Origin: Litoreibacter arenae DSM 19593
GTDB lineage: Bacteria > Pseudomonadota > Alphaproteobacteria > Rhodobacterales > Rhodobacteraceae
Assembly (NCBI RefSeq): GCF_000442275.2
Contig: NZ_KE557310.1
Coordinates: 124,001-188,000, forward strand
Direction: 5' to 3'
DNA length: 64,000 nucleotides
The position numbers were made by a program, and so were the translations under genes. Within the stretch, counting starts at the first letter, position 1; every line of letters begins with the position of its first letter. Below, piece after piece: positions 1-10,033 of the stretch. The notes under the pieces are model-generated. The model did not search any database, was not told the DNA's origin, and worked only from the letters and a program-made list of their open reading frames with translations.

Positions 1-271
1 GACGCAGCCCCGCCAGGTAGTGATACCAGACCGCCCAGAGCGAGCCGAACATGATCAGATCACCGAACCAGCCGGTGACAAACCCGTTCGCGGTGTTGAA
101 ATAATCCTCGCCGTAACTGGCGGCCAGAAGCCACCATACGACCAAAACCGACGCGACAATCAGCGCGTTGCCGGTCAGTCGCGTCAGAATGGACGTGATT
201 GAAGTCCATTGCGGGCGGTAGATGGAGATATGGGGGGAAAGAGGTCGTTTTCCCCGATTGACGTCAGCCAT
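1..271 (-). CDS. sdhC: Succinate dehydrogenase cytochrome b556 subunit (SdhC), partial
   Basis: About the first 90 codons of SdhC are visible; the rest lies beyond the left edge. The ATG is the complement of 269-271. The N-terminus reads RPLSPHISIYRP and then SILTRLTG, the SdhC family signature. A first membrane helix follows at about residues 35-52. The sequence stops at WYHYLAGLR, just where the family places its haem-b ligand histidine region. In the family this subunit, with SdhD, anchors the flavoprotein and iron-sulfur subunits in the inner membrane and binds haem and ubiquinone. sdhD, sdhA and sdhB would be expected further left (inference). The upstream region holds a paired GTGATCAC operator also found before sucC. 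Confidence 0.9.
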   Translation of the reverse strand, partial: MADVNRGKRPLSPHISIYRPQWTSITSILTRLTGNALIVASVLVVWWLLAASYGEDYFNTANGFVTGWFGDLIMFGSLWAVWYHYLAGLR

Positions 272-392
272 GGCGCGTCCTTCGTTTTGCTACGGTGTTT
301 GTGCATTATCATTAGACTATTAGCGCACCGAGTCACGCCCCATACGCGCCGAAATGCGCGGTGATTTGTAGCAATTTTGTAGAATTTTTGCT

Positions 393-427
393 TTTGTGAT
401 CACGCTATTCTAGCGCGTGATCACAAA
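393..427. promoter_or_regulatory. Paired GTGATCAC operator upstream of sdhC
   Basis: Two copies of the palindrome GTGATCAC lie at 396-403 and 417-424, centres 21 bp apart. Together they form a larger dyad: TTTGTGATCACG on the left and CGTGATCACAAA on the right, separated by an AT-rich centre. The site is about 125 bp upstream of the sdhC ATG, in the gap between sdhC and the DUF1194 gene. The same pair with the same spacing precedes sucC. The half-sites abut, unlike CRP sites, which have 6 bp between TGTGA and TCACA. The likely binder is the FCD-type GntR protein encoded at 18404-19069 (inference). Confidence 0.7.
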
Positions 428-443
428 TCAAAGCTTCCAGCGG

Positions 444-1106
444 CTACTCCAGAGACGCGACCTGTTTTGTGATCTCGCGCAACAACTTCTGGCGAATGCG
501 CTTCGGATAGTCCTCGAAAGTCAGCGCCTCCAGGGCAAAGCTCCCCGGGCCGACGATAAGATTTGCACGGTAGTAGTCGACCAACTTGTTTTCGGACTCC
601 GCGATCGCCAACCCGTTGATCGTCACGCCCTTGCGCAAAGCTGCCGACTTCATCTCCGCTGGCGGCACGCCCTCATTTGAAAAGCCGTCGCCCGAGACGT
701 CGATCACCCGCCGCTTGCACTCGGGCACAGCGTCGAACTCGATTAATGCACTGCCCACAGCTTCACCAATTGCCGTAGAAAAGTTGCGCCATTCCCGCGG
801 CGCACCACGCACGCGAAGGGCCAGTGCATCCGCAGCGTTCAGATCAGTCACATGCGTCCACGGCACCGAGACCCGTTGGCGCGAGATACCGGTCCATTGC
901 AAAAGCATCACCTTGGCTTGCGCGGCCACCAAGGCCTCCGTCACCGCACCGTCGGCCAGCGCCGCCCCGAGGCCGTCCATCTGAAGGCGGTATTCTATGT
1001 GATCCACTGAACCCGAGACATCCACCGCCAGCACCAGCGCCAGCTCACAGGCCTGCGCAGAGGCGCAGCCGACCCATGTGGCCATGATGAACGAGCAGGT
1101 TCGCAT
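444..1106 (-). CDS. DUF1194 family exported von Willebrand A-like protein
   Basis: Predicted exported protein of about 220 residues in the DUF1194 family, which has a von Willebrand factor A-like fold. A short hydrophobic signal peptide ends at about ASAQA. The metal-site motif DVSGS follows immediately (VLAVDVSGSVD), and a second conserved stretch VIDVSGDGFSNEG lies mid-protein. I chose the ATG at the complement of 1104-1106 because it gives the cleanest signal peptide; an ATG at 1136 would add ten residues. Neither has a convincing ribosome site. It lies between mch and sdhC on the same strand. Its function is unknown; a periplasmic metal-dependent binding role is plausible from the fold. 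Confidence 0.8.
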   Translation of the reverse strand: MRTCSFIMATWVGCASAQACELALVLAVDVSGSVDHIEYRLQMDGLGAALADGAVTEALVAAQAKVMLLQWTGISRQRVSVPWTHVTDLNAADALALRVRGAPREWRNFSTAIGEAVGSALIEFDAVPECKRRVIDVSGDGFSNEGVPPAEMKSAALRKGVTINGLAIAESENKLVDYYRANLIVGPGSFALEALTFEDYPKRIRQKLLREITKQVASLE

Positions 1107-1181
1107 ACAGGACACCATGCCCGATACGGCGCACATGGCACATCACGTTTTCGCGTGCTGGGTCGAGCCGGCCTTCAGACC

Positions 1182-2216
1182 CTAAACCGGCATCAACGCC
1201 CAGTAATCCAGATCAAGCAGGACATGAGGCAGATATTTCCCGTCCTCGCCTTTCAGCGTGAACGGATCGCCCTCCGCCTCATACGCCACCAGCCGCAGCC
1301 GGATCGCGCCAACGCCCTCGGCACCAGTCTCGGCCACATCCAACACCTCGGACCACGCCTTGACCGTGTCGCCAGCCCCGCAGGGGTTCGCATGCGCACC
1401 GGAATTCAGCCCGACAATGATCTGCGCATTGGCCAGCCCGTTGAACGACAGCGCCCGCGCCAGCGAGATCACATGACCGCCATAGATCAACCGCCCACCA
1501 TCCCGCGCCGTTGCGTCGAAATGCACCTTGGCCGTGTTCTGCCACAGGCGGGTGGCAAGCATATGCTCGGCCTCCTCAATGGTGACACCATCGACATGGT
1601 CGATCTTCTCACCCACTTTGTAGTCAGCCAGACGGTGCGGCTCCCCCGCTTGCACGAAGTCGTAATTCGCAAAGCTAAGCCCTTCCGGCACAACCAGATC
1701 ACCCGCCTTCACCGCATCTGCCAAATCAGGCACCACCGTCTCCGGCGCAGGTGCATCGACGTCGCCCTTGCGCACCATGACCCAACGAACGTAGCTCAGC
1801 ACATCCTCGCCCAACTGGTTGCTGCCCGTGGTACGGACCCAGACAACCCCGGTCTTGCCGTTGGAATTCTGCTTCAGCCCGATCACTTCGGAGCGCGACC
1901 GGATGGTGTCGCCCATATGCACGGGTTTCAGGAACCGCCCCTCGGCATAACCCAGATTGGCCACCGCGTTCAGCGAGATATCCGGCACCGTCTTGCCAAA
2001 CACAGTATGAAACGCGATCAAGTCATCCAGCGGAGCCTCGTGCAACCCGCAGTCACGGGCGAACTCGTCCGACGAATAAAACGCATGCCGCGCCGGATAA
2101 AGCGCGTGATACATCGCCCGCTCCCCGCCCGACAACGTGCGCGGCACCGCATGTTCGATCACCTCGCCGACGGTGTAATCCTCGAAAAACCGCCCTGCGT
2201 TGGTCTTGCTCATCAT
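1182..2216 (-). CDS. mch: Mesaconyl-CoA hydratase
   Basis: Interconverts mesaconyl-CoA and beta-methylmalyl-CoA in the ethylmalonyl-CoA pathway of acetyl-CoA assimilation, in the cytoplasm. The 343-344 residues carry two MaoC/hot-dog halves. The start GRFFEDYTVGEVIEHAVPRT, the VHFDAT stretch and RLIYGGHVISLARALSF match what I recall of the Rhodobacter enzyme. Two adjacent ATGs are possible (2216 or 2213); the DUF1737 stop overlaps both. Genes on either side (mcl2 upstream, sdhC downstream) match the known Rhodobacter locus and support the call. Confidence 0.93.
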   Translation of the reverse strand: MMSKTNAGRFFEDYTVGEVIEHAVPRTLSGGERAMYHALYPARHAFYSSDEFARDCGLHEAPLDDLIAFHTVFGKTVPDISLNAVANLGYAEGRFLKPVHMGDTIRSRSEVIGLKQNSNGKTGVVWVRTTGSNQLGEDVLSYVRWVMVRKGDVDAPAPETVVPDLADAVKAGDLVVPEGLSFANYDFVQAGEPHRLADYKVGEKIDHVDGVTIEEAEHMLATRLWQNTAKVHFDATARDGGRLIYGGHVISLARALSFNGLANAQIIVGLNSGAHANPCGAGDTVKAWSEVLDVAETGAEGVGAIRLRLVAYEAEGDPFTLKGEDGKYLPHVLLDLDYWALMPV

Positions 2217-2416
2217 TGCGCCCCCAGTTTCATGTCGGGGCTATAGCTGCCCTTAACTTCCTTGGTGACCGCCTGCCCGCAGCGCATGACGCCGTTGGAG
2301 GCATCGAACGCATAGGTCGGGTCACCGTAAAGCTCCCAGCCTTTCGACAGCGCCTCGGATACCTTGTGGCAAAAGGCGGAGGTATCGTCCTCGGTCAGCA
2401 AACGATAGAGCTTCAT
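2213..2416 (-). CDS. DUF1737 domain protein
   Basis: Small cytoplasmic protein of 67 residues beginning MKLYRLLTEDDTSAFCHKV. The pattern KLYRLLT...CHKVSEALSKGWELYGDPTYAFD is typical of DUF1737, a family without a known function. The start is the ATG at the complement of 2414-2416, which overlaps the NnrU stop in an ATGA; a longer in-frame reading from 2449 would run into NnrU and is unlikely. Its own stop overlaps the mch start. It is therefore translationally coupled to both neighbours in the mcl2-nnrU-mch operon. A link to acyl-CoA metabolism is only guilt by association. Confidence 0.85.
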   Translation of the reverse strand: MKLYRLLTEDDTSAFCHKVSEALSKGWELYGDPTYAFDASNGVMRCGQAVTKEVKGSYSPDMKLGAQ

Positions 2417-2988
2417 CACACACCTCCGAACGGGTTGACGCCGAGCCATGCATGGATCCCCGCGGTGACGCTAAACAGCACCAACGTGACCACGACCAGC
2501 ACGATTTCCTTCTTGACCGGCGCTTGCGGCGGCGGTGTCCACGGCCCTTCGGAGCGGTTGATCATGATGACCGAAATCACCGCCCATGCCAGCATCCCGC
2601 CGAACAGGATGATCGAGGCCAGATCACCATTCGACAGCAAATGCGCGAACGCCCAGATTTTGACCGCCGTCAGCTGCGGGTGGCGTATCTTGGTCCCAAG
2701 CCACACTTTGGCGGGCTTGGCCGCAGACGCGCCGAACACGTAGAAGGCCAGCAACATCAACAGGTTGTTGATATGCCCGGCGAAGCTGGGCGGGTACCAA
2801 ACGGGGATGAACTCGGCACTGCGATAACCGATCACCATCAACACGATGGACAGAACCAACAAGGCTGCAATTGCCCCCTTGGAGGCGTCTCCCATCCTGT
2901 CCTGCATGGCCTTGCGCATGTCAGGAACCAGCCGCTTCATCCAATGCGCAAACGCCCACAAAAGGACGCCGATAATAAGAAGTGTCAT
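2416..2988 (-). CDS. NnrU family membrane protein
   Basis: Integral membrane protein of 190 residues with about five hydrophobic segments (near residues 1-15, 40-58, 72-88, 118-140 and 158-178). The stretch AFAHWMKRL near the start and HPQLTAVKIWAFAHLLSNGD in the middle are the NnrU signature. NnrU was named in nitrite/nitric oxide reduction of Rhodobacter. Related membrane enzymes include short-chain isomerases, so a catalytic role is possible. The start overlaps the mcl2 stop by 4 nt and the end overlaps DUF1737. No denitrification genes are visible here, so the name does not fix the function. Confidence 0.88.
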   Translation of the reverse strand: MTLLIIGVLLWAFAHWMKRLVPDMRKAMQDRMGDASKGAIAALLVLSIVLMVIGYRSAEFIPVWYPPSFAGHINNLLMLLAFYVFGASAAKPAKVWLGTKIRHPQLTAVKIWAFAHLLSNGDLASIILFGGMLAWAVISVIMINRSEGPWTPPPQAPVKKEIVLVVVTLVLFSVTAGIHAWLGVNPFGGV

Positions 2989-3836
2989 GCACCCTCCACC
3001 AGTTTGATCGCGTCCGCCTTGGCCAAAAGCCGCGTCGCTGTCTCAACATGCAGGTTTTCCACGATTTTACCATCGACAACCGCAACGCCCTGCCCGTCGG
3101 CCTTGGCTTGCTCATACGCCTCGATCTGGCGGCGGGCCAGATCAAGCTCGTCCTCCGACGGCCCGAACACTTCGTTGGCGATGGCAACCTGAGCGGGGTG
3201 GATCAGCGTTTTGCCGTCAAACCCCATGTCGCGGCCTTCGTCACACTCGGCCCGCAACCCGTCTTCATCCTTGAAGGCGTTGTAGACGCCATCCACGCAA
3301 ACCAACCCCTCGGCTCGCGCCGCCAGCAGGCAAAGCTGCAAGCTCGTCAGCATCGCACCACGACCGCGAGAGCCCAAGTCCTTGGCGAGGTCGTTCGTCC
3401 CCATCACGAACCCCTCCATCTTCGGGGCAGCGGCGATAGCCGAAGCGTTCAGAATTCCCCGCGGTGTTTCCATCATCGCCCAAATCGTCGTGGCGCCTTT
3501 CAGCAGCCCCGAAAGCGCAGCGATGGTCGCAGGGTCTTCCACCTTCGGCAGCAAGATCGCGTCAGGCGCGACGTCGATAAACGTCGCCAGATCATCCGCG
3601 CCCCATTCGGTGTCACCGCCATTGACGCGCACGATCCGTTTGCGGGGGCCATAATCCGTCGTATTCAATGTCTTGGCCAACAATTGCCGCGCCGCGACCT
3701 TTTCATCCGGCGCGACAGCATCCTCCAGATCGAAGATAATTGCATCCACCGGAAGGCTCTGCGCTTTTTCCAAGGCCCGGGTCTTGGACCCTGGGATATA
3801 AAGCACCGAACGGTAAGGCTGCGCGACGTTTTGCAT
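2985..3836 (-). CDS. mcl2: (3S)-malyl-CoA thioesterase (Mcl2-type)
   Basis: Member of the CitE/malyl-CoA lyase family, 283 residues. It resembles the Rhodobacter Mcl2, which hydrolyses (3S)-malyl-CoA to malate and CoA at the end of the ethylmalonyl-CoA pathway, rather than the longer lyase Mcl1. Visible motifs are RSVLYIPGSK, IIFDLEDAVAPDEK with its metal-binding acidic residues, WAMMETPRGILN, VMGTNDLAK and GFDGKTLIHPAQ. The chosen ATG (complement of 3834-3836) has AGGAG nine bases upstream; an in-frame ATG 13 codons earlier lacks this. It is first in the mcl2-nnrU-DUF1737-mch run. A lyase activity cannot be excluded from sequence alone. Confidence 0.88.
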   Translation of the reverse strand: MQNVAQPYRSVLYIPGSKTRALEKAQSLPVDAIIFDLEDAVAPDEKVAARQLLAKTLNTTDYGPRKRIVRVNGGDTEWGADDLATFIDVAPDAILLPKVEDPATIAALSGLLKGATTIWAMMETPRGILNASAIAAAPKMEGFVMGTNDLAKDLGSRGRGAMLTSLQLCLLAARAEGLVCVDGVYNAFKDEDGLRAECDEGRDMGFDGKTLIHPAQVAIANEVFGPSEDELDLARRQIEAYEQAKADGQGVAVVDGKIVENLHVETATRLLAKADAIKLVEGA

Positions 3837-3936
3837 CGAATCCAACTCCTGTTTTGTTACTTTATGAGTCACCACACCGCACGCAGGGCCGCAACTGCTC
3901 TTTTGCGGCGTTGCAGAAAATTGCGTCGCAACCGGC

Positions 3937-5817
<1,881 letters not shown>

Positions 5818-5840
5818 GCCACCCGCCTCGACCAAAATCA

Positions 5841-5869
5841 AAGGCCCGCCCCACCCGGCGGGCCTTTTT
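5841..5869 (+). terminator. Rho-independent terminator after mdh
   Basis: A perfect 10-bp stem (AAGGCCCGCC at 5841-5850 pairing with GGCGGGCCTT at 5857-5866), a six-base loop CCACCC, and a run of five T ending at 5869. It starts 24 bp after the mdh stop. Confidence 0.9.
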
Positions 5870-5977
5870 GCGTCAACGGCCCCCTATGCCCCCACGTCAC
5901 GACTTGCCAGCACTGGAATGTGCTGCGTTGCAGCATTATATTCTGTTTTATAATCAGCAATATGGCAGTCATCGACC

Positions 5978-6550
5978 ATGACCCACCCCGTGAAACCTCA
6001 AAGTGATAAGCTGCACGCCGATATCAGACGGCTCCGCAACTCCGACCGGCAGGTGCTGGTCGATCACTTCCTCAGGCTCGACCCCGAGACACGTCGCCTC
6101 CGCTTCGGCGGGCTGGTCTCTGACGACTTCGTCAAAGACTACGCTGAAAATATCCTAAGCCTCGATTCCGTCGTCTTCGGGGCCTTCGTCGACGGCGACC
6201 TGCACGGTGTCGCCGAGCTGCGCGGTCTGCGCCAAACCTGGCCCGAAACCGCCGAGGTCGCCCTTTCGGTAGAGCCAACATGGCAGCACGAAGGCATCGG
6301 TGACGCCCTATTGAACCGCCTCATCGCGGCTGCGCAAAACCGTGGGGTGAAGTCGCTCCACATGCAATGTCTGCGTGAAAACCGGCAAATGCAGCACCTT
6401 GCCAAGAAGCACGACGCCGTTTTGCATTTCGACATGGGCGAGGTCGACGCAACGCTCGCGACCCCTTGGCCCACATTCCGTTCGGTCTGTGTCGAGCTGT
6501 TCGGCGACACCCGCCGCTACCTCGGCAAAGCCTTTCACCTGCCAGTCTAG
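5978..6550 (+). CDS. GNAT family N-acetyltransferase
   Basis: Predicted cytoplasmic acetyltransferase of 190 residues. The acetyl-CoA pyrophosphate loop is seen as QHEGIGDALLNRLI, after a beta strand EVALSVEP, in the usual GNAT order. The N-terminus (IRRLRNSDRQVLVDHFLRL) and the loop DPETRRLRFGG are common in acetyltransferases next to ATP-grasp or carbon-metabolism genes. The substrate is not evident. It is flanked by mdh and, ten bases away and convergent, a glycosyltransferase gene. An AT-rich stretch with a TGCTGC/GCAGCA dyad near 5920-5937 precedes it and may contain its promoter. Confidence 0.85.
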   Translation: MTHPVKPQSDKLHADIRRLRNSDRQVLVDHFLRLDPETRRLRFGGLVSDDFVKDYAENILSLDSVVFGAFVDGDLHGVAELRGLRQTWPETAEVALSVEPTWQHEGIGDALLNRLIAAAQNRGVKSLHMQCLRENRQMQHLAKKHDAVLHFDMGEVDATLATPWPTFRSVCVELFGDTRRYLGKAFHLPV

Positions 6551-6560
6551 GCTCGCCCCC

Positions 6561-7592
6561 CTAGGCCAGCGCGTCGAAAAACTCTGCCTTCTCCTCCCGC
6601 AGCCAGCGGTCGAACCCTGCCGCCGACAAGTCAAACGTCTCATGCGGCAGCAGTGCGCTGAGCCCGCGCGTGACGTCGAACGGCACCTCCAGCAGCAGAT
6701 CCTCCGCCCTCAGCGCCTCCGCCATCACGCCCAGCACCTTGATCCGGTCATGCAGCGCGTTCGCCGCCTCCATGTCGCCACCAGCGGCGTCAATCGCATC
6801 AATCTGCGCCTGCATCTGCTCTGTGATCGGCTGGCCCACCTGAATGCTGCGAAACAGCGCCTTGCGCAGCCGCTTGTAGACCCAATGCAGCCGCGTCATG
6901 CCGTCGAAATGCAGCACCACCGACGACCGCGACCGCTTTACCCCCGGAAAGGTCCACGGCCGCTCCGTATCGTGATGCGGCCGGTGTATCCCCAGCACGT
7001 AGTCGTATCCGGTGGGCGTGCACGCCTTGCCCTCGCTATGCCCCGTCAGCCCAAACCGCGTCAGCCCCTCGCCGTCCAGCACCAGCCGCGAGAAATCCGC
7101 TTCCAGCCGCTTGGTCGACGCGCGGAAGTTCCCGCTGAACATCGCATCCTGCGGCTCCCCCTCCAGCCAGACCCGCTCCAGATTGGGGATGCTCAGATAG
7201 TCGCCGGGCCGCATGCGTTGCAGCCGCATCAGTTCCTGCTCCAGAGGCTCGACCTGATGGATGAATTCGTCCGCGTCCAGATGCACCAGATAGTCCACGT
7301 CCGTGCGCCGATACGCCATCGTCGCATTCAAAGTCTGCCGCCGCTGATGCGTTTTGGGCACCTTGATATCCAGCTCCGACCGCCAATACGCTTCATCCGC
7401 CACCGTCACATGCACCGCTGCCAACGGCGCGAGAAGCGCCCGCGTGCGCGGGTTGTCGCGATCCAGATAGATATGCACCGCCGACGCCCCCGCCCACAGG
7501 TGATGGGCCGCGTAGGCTGCGACAAGCTCCGGCGGCTCGTCCATCGTGCCGACGACACCCCATTTAGGTGCGGGCATCAGGCAGGCTTTCAT
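6561..7592 (-). CDS. Glycosyltransferase family 2 protein
   Basis: Putative glycosyltransferase of 343 residues with a GT-A-like N-terminal half. The start PKWGVVGTMDEPPELVAAY, the AVHIYLDRDNP strand and the acidic metal-binding motif HLDADEFI at about residues 105-112 match the Glyco_tranf_2_4 family common in Rhodobacteraceae. No membrane segment is evident. Acceptor and donor are unknown; relatives often lie near surface polysaccharide genes, but none is visible here. Its promoter region is shared divergently with sucC and contains the paired GTGATCAC operator, so it may be co-regulated with the suc operon. Confidence 0.82.
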   Translation of the reverse strand: MKACLMPAPKWGVVGTMDEPPELVAAYAAHHLWAGASAVHIYLDRDNPRTRALLAPLAAVHVTVADEAYWRSELDIKVPKTHQRRQTLNATMAYRRTDVDYLVHLDADEFIHQVEPLEQELMRLQRMRPGDYLSIPNLERVWLEGEPQDAMFSGNFRASTKRLEADFSRLVLDGEGLTRFGLTGHSEGKACTPTGYDYVLGIHRPHHDTERPWTFPGVKRSRSSVVLHFDGMTRLHWVYKRLRKALFRSIQVGQPITEQMQAQIDAIDAAGGDMEAANALHDRIKVLGVMAEALRAEDLLLEVPFDVTRGLSALLPHETFDLSAAGFDRWLREEKAEFFDALA

Positions 7593-7673
7593 ATCTTCGA
7601 TTCTTCATATTTTATAAGTCCCAAGCCCCGCCCGCGCCGTCAATGACCAAGGCGATTCGTCCTTTCATTAGAA

Positions 7674-7707
7674 TTGTGATCACACGCTCAAATACTGTGA
7701 TCACAAA
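7674..7707. promoter_or_regulatory. Paired GTGATCAC operator between glycosyltransferase gene and sucC
   Basis: GTGATCAC occurs at 7676-7683 and 7697-7704, again with centres 21 bp apart, as upstream of sdhC. Flanks extend to TTGTGATCACA on the left and TGTGATCACAAA on the right. The site lies 95-128 bp upstream of the sucC start and 80-115 bp upstream of the divergent glycosyltransferase gene. Identical spacing at two TCA-cycle promoters argues for one cooperative regulator binding two sites on the same helix face. Confidence 0.72.
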
Positions 7708-7801
7708 TGTCGCTTTTCTGGCCCCTAGGTCAAATTCAACGTTTGCCCAACGCTTTTCCCATGTATCAAAGCCAAGAACCCCCTGACTCAAGGAGAGAGT
7801 T

Positions 7802-8995
7802 TTGAACATCCATGAATACCAAGCGAAGGCGCTCCTTCGCTCCTACGGTGCCCCCGTCTCGGACGGTCGCGTCGTCCTCGCCGCCGAAAACGCAAAATCA
7901 GCAGCAGGTGAACTGGACGGCCCGCTCTGGGTGGTCAAAGCTCAAATTCACGCAGGTGGCCGCGGCAAGGGCTCCTTCAAGGAAGCCGATGCAGGCGAAG
8001 CAGGCGGCGTCCGCCTTGCCAAATCCGTAGAAGAGGCCGCGACCGAAGCCAAGAAGATGCTGGGCCGCACGCTGGTCACGCACCAGACCGGCCCCGCAGG
8101 CAAACAGGTCAACCGCATCTATATCGAAGACGGCTCCGGCATCGAGACGGAACTCTATCTGGCTCTGCTCGTCGATCGCCAAACCTCCCGCGTCAGCTTC
8201 GTTTGCTCGACCGAGGGCGGCATGGACATCGAAGAGGTCGCCGCGTCGACCCCTGAAAAAATCCTCAGCTTCTCCGTTGATCCGGCCACCGGCTACCAAG
8301 CCTTCCACGGCCGCCGCATCGCCTTCTCGCTGGGCCTCAAGGGCGGCCAGATCAAGCAATGCGTCCAGCTGATGGGCATCCTCTACAAACTGTTCACCGA
8401 AAAAGACATGGAGATGCTGGAAATCAACCCGCTGATCGTGTCCGACAAGGGCGATCTGAAATGCCTCGACGCCAAGATGGGCTTCGACGGCAACGCCATC
8501 TACCGCCACTCCGACATCGCGGAGCTGCGCGACACCACCGAAGAAGACCCCAAAGAGCTGGCAGCGTCGAAATATGACCTGAACTACATCGCGCTGGACG
8601 GTGAAATCGGCTGCATGGTCAACGGCGCGGGCCTTGCCATGGCGACCATGGACATCATCAAGCTCTACGGCGCCGAGCCTGCCAACTTCCTTGACGTAGG
8701 CGGCGGTGCGACCAAGGAAAAGGTGACCGAGGCGTTCAAGATCATCACCTCCGACCCGAACGTGAAAGGCATCCTCGTCAACATCTTCGGCGGCATCATG
8801 CGCTGCGACGTCATCGCCGAGGGCGTCGTCGCCGCGGTGAAAGAAGTGGGCCTGAAGGTGCCGCTGGTCGTCCGTCTCGAAGGGACCAATGTTGAAGAGG
8901 GCAAGGCGATCATCAACAATTCCGACGTGGACATCATCGCCGCCGACGACCTGAAAGACGGCGCCGAGAAGATCGTGAAGGCGGTTAAGGGGTGA
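7802..8995 (+). CDS. sucC: Succinyl-CoA synthetase (ADP-forming) beta subunit
   Basis: Beta subunit, 397 residues, of the TCA enzyme that couples succinyl-CoA cleavage to nucleotide triphosphate formation; works with SucD. The N-terminus [12 protein letters not shown] is the family start and is read from a TTG codon (7802-7804) with AGGAG six bases upstream, so the TTG start is well supported. The ATP-grasp loop [21 protein letters not shown] and the C-terminal [13 protein letters not shown] and [13 protein letters not shown] stretches are present. First gene of the suc operon, under the paired GTGATCAC operator. Its TGA overlaps the GTG start of a zinc-ribbon microprotein gene. Confidence 0.97.
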   Translation: MNIHEYQAKALLRSYGAPVSDGRVVLAAENAKSAAGELDGPLWVVKAQIHAGGRGKGSFKEADAGEAGGVRLAKSVEEAATEAKKMLGRTLVTHQTGPAGKQVNRIYIEDGSGIETELYLALLVDRQTSRVSFVCSTEGGMDIEEVAASTPEKILSFSVDPATGYQAFHGRRIAFSLGLKGGQIKQCVQLMGILYKLFTEKDMEMLEINPLIVSDKGDLKCLDAKMGFDGNAIYRHSDIAELRDTTEEDPKELAASKYDLNYIALDGEIGCMVNGAGLAMATMDIIKLYGAEPANFLDVGGGATKEKVTEAFKIITSDPNVKGILVNIFGGIMRCDVIAEGVVAAVKEVGLKVPLVVRLEGTNVEEGKAIINNSDVDIIAADDLKDGAEKIVKAVKG

Positions 8996-9147
8996 GCGGG
9001 CAAGGCACGCCACTCACAAAGCAGTGTCAGCACTGTGGTGAGACTAAACGCTTAGACGAATTTTATCATAACGCAACTAAGGCCGATCATCACAATGGCA
9101 TCTGTAAAGTGTGCCAAGCTGAAGTTGACAAGAAAAATAGGGGCTAA
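8992..9147 (+). CDS. 51-residue zinc-ribbon microprotein between sucC and sucD
   Basis: Not previously obvious because it is so short. A GTG at 8992 overlaps the sucC stop (GTGA), and the frame runs to TAA at 9145-9147, one base before the sucD ATG. The product has two CxxC pairs: [19 protein letters not shown], then about ten residues, then ICKVCQAE. The layout C-X2-C-(G/E)xxKxxxxFYxN-...-C-K-X-C resembles the small zinc ribbons found at the N-termini of phage and HNH-nuclease proteins. The coding stretch is visibly more AT-rich than sucC and sucD. The AGGGG that would serve sucD lies inside its last codons, so the three genes look translationally coupled. Function unknown. Confidence 0.72.
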   Translation: MSGQGTPLTKQCQHCGETKRLDEFYHNATKADHHNGICKVCQAEVDKKNRG

Positions 9148-9148
9148 C

Positions 9149-10033
9149 ATGGCCATTCTCATCGACGAAAACACCAAGGTAATCTGTCAGGGCTTTACCG
9201 GCTCTCAAGGCACTTTCCACTCGGAACAAGCCATCGCCTACGGCACCAAAATGGTCGGCGGCGTGACCCCCGGCAAGGGCGGGCAAACCCATCTGGACCT
9301 GCCCGTGTTCGACAGCTGCCACGAGGCGGTAGAGCGCACCGGCGCGGATGCAACCGTGATCTACGTCCCGCCCCCCTTCGCGGCGGACTCGATCCTCGAA
9401 GCCATCGACGCCGAAATCCCCTTCATCTGCTGCATCACGGAAGGAATCCCCGTCCTCGACATGATGAAGGTCAAGCGCGCGCTGGAAGGCTCCAAGTCCC
9501 GCCTGATCGGCCCCAACTGCCCCGGCGTCATCACGCCGGATGCATGCAAGATCGGCATCATGCCCGGCCACATCCACAAGCGCGGCTCCGTTGGCGTGGT
9601 CTCGCGCTCCGGCACGCTGACCTATGAGGCGGTGAAGCAGACCACTGATAGCGGCCTTGGTCAGTCCACCGCCGTCGGCATCGGCGGCGACCCGATCAAA
9701 GGGACCGAGCATATCGACGTCCTCGAAATGTTCCTCGCCGACCCCGAGACCCAGTCCATCATCATGATCGGCGAAATTGGCGGCAGCGCGGAGGAAGAAG
9801 CCGCCCAGTTCCTCGCCGACGAGAAGAAGGCAGGCCGCTGGAAGCCAACCGCAGGCTTCATCGCAGGCCGCACCGCCCCTCCCGGCCGCCGCATGGGCCA
9901 TGCCGGTGCCATCGTGGCAGGCGGCAAAGGCGACGCGGAAAGCAAGATCGAGGCGATGAAATCCGCAGGCATCACCGTCGCTGAATCCCCCGCCGGACTG
10001 GGCGAGGCCGTGCTGAAAGCCATCGGCAAATGA
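9149..10033 (+). CDS. sucD: Succinyl-CoA synthetase (ADP-forming) alpha subunit
   Basis: Alpha subunit, 294 residues, carrying the CoA site and the phosphorylated histidine. The start [21 protein letters not shown] is the family start; ATG 9149 has AGGGG five bases upstream. An in-frame ATG at 9095 would lie inside the microprotein gene and is rejected. The nucleotide/CoA motifs GGVTPGKGG and [11 protein letters not shown], and [20 protein letters not shown] with the active-site histidine, are present. The stop overlaps the start of the next gene in an ATGA. Confidence 0.96.
   Translation: MAILIDENTKVICQGFTGSQGTFHSEQAIAYGTKMVGGVTPGKGGQTHLDLPVFDSCHEAVERTGADATVIYVPPPFAADSILEAIDAEIPFICCITEGIPVLDMMKVKRALEGSKSRLIGPNCPGVITPDACKIGIMPGHIHKRGSVGVVSRSGTLTYEAVKQTTDSGLGQSTAVGIGGDPIKGTEHIDVLEMFLADPETQSIIMIGEIGGSAEEEAAQFLADEKKAGRWKPTAGFIAGRTAPPGRRMGHAGAIVAGGKGDAESKIEAMKSAGITVAESPAGLGEAVLKAIGK

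Noticed and set aside
393-427. CRP/FNR binding site interpretation of TGTGATCACA
   Set aside because: CRP/FNR sites need about 4-6 bp between half-sites; here the half-sites abut, and the local FCD-type GntR gene offers a better candidate.
3901-3930. Possible short-chain acyl-CoA regulator (PccR/RamB-like) motif upstream of mcl2
   Set aside because: TTGC and GCAA elements are present (TTGCAGAAAATTGCG), but the spacing and flanks do not match the TTTGCAA-type paired motif well enough to call.
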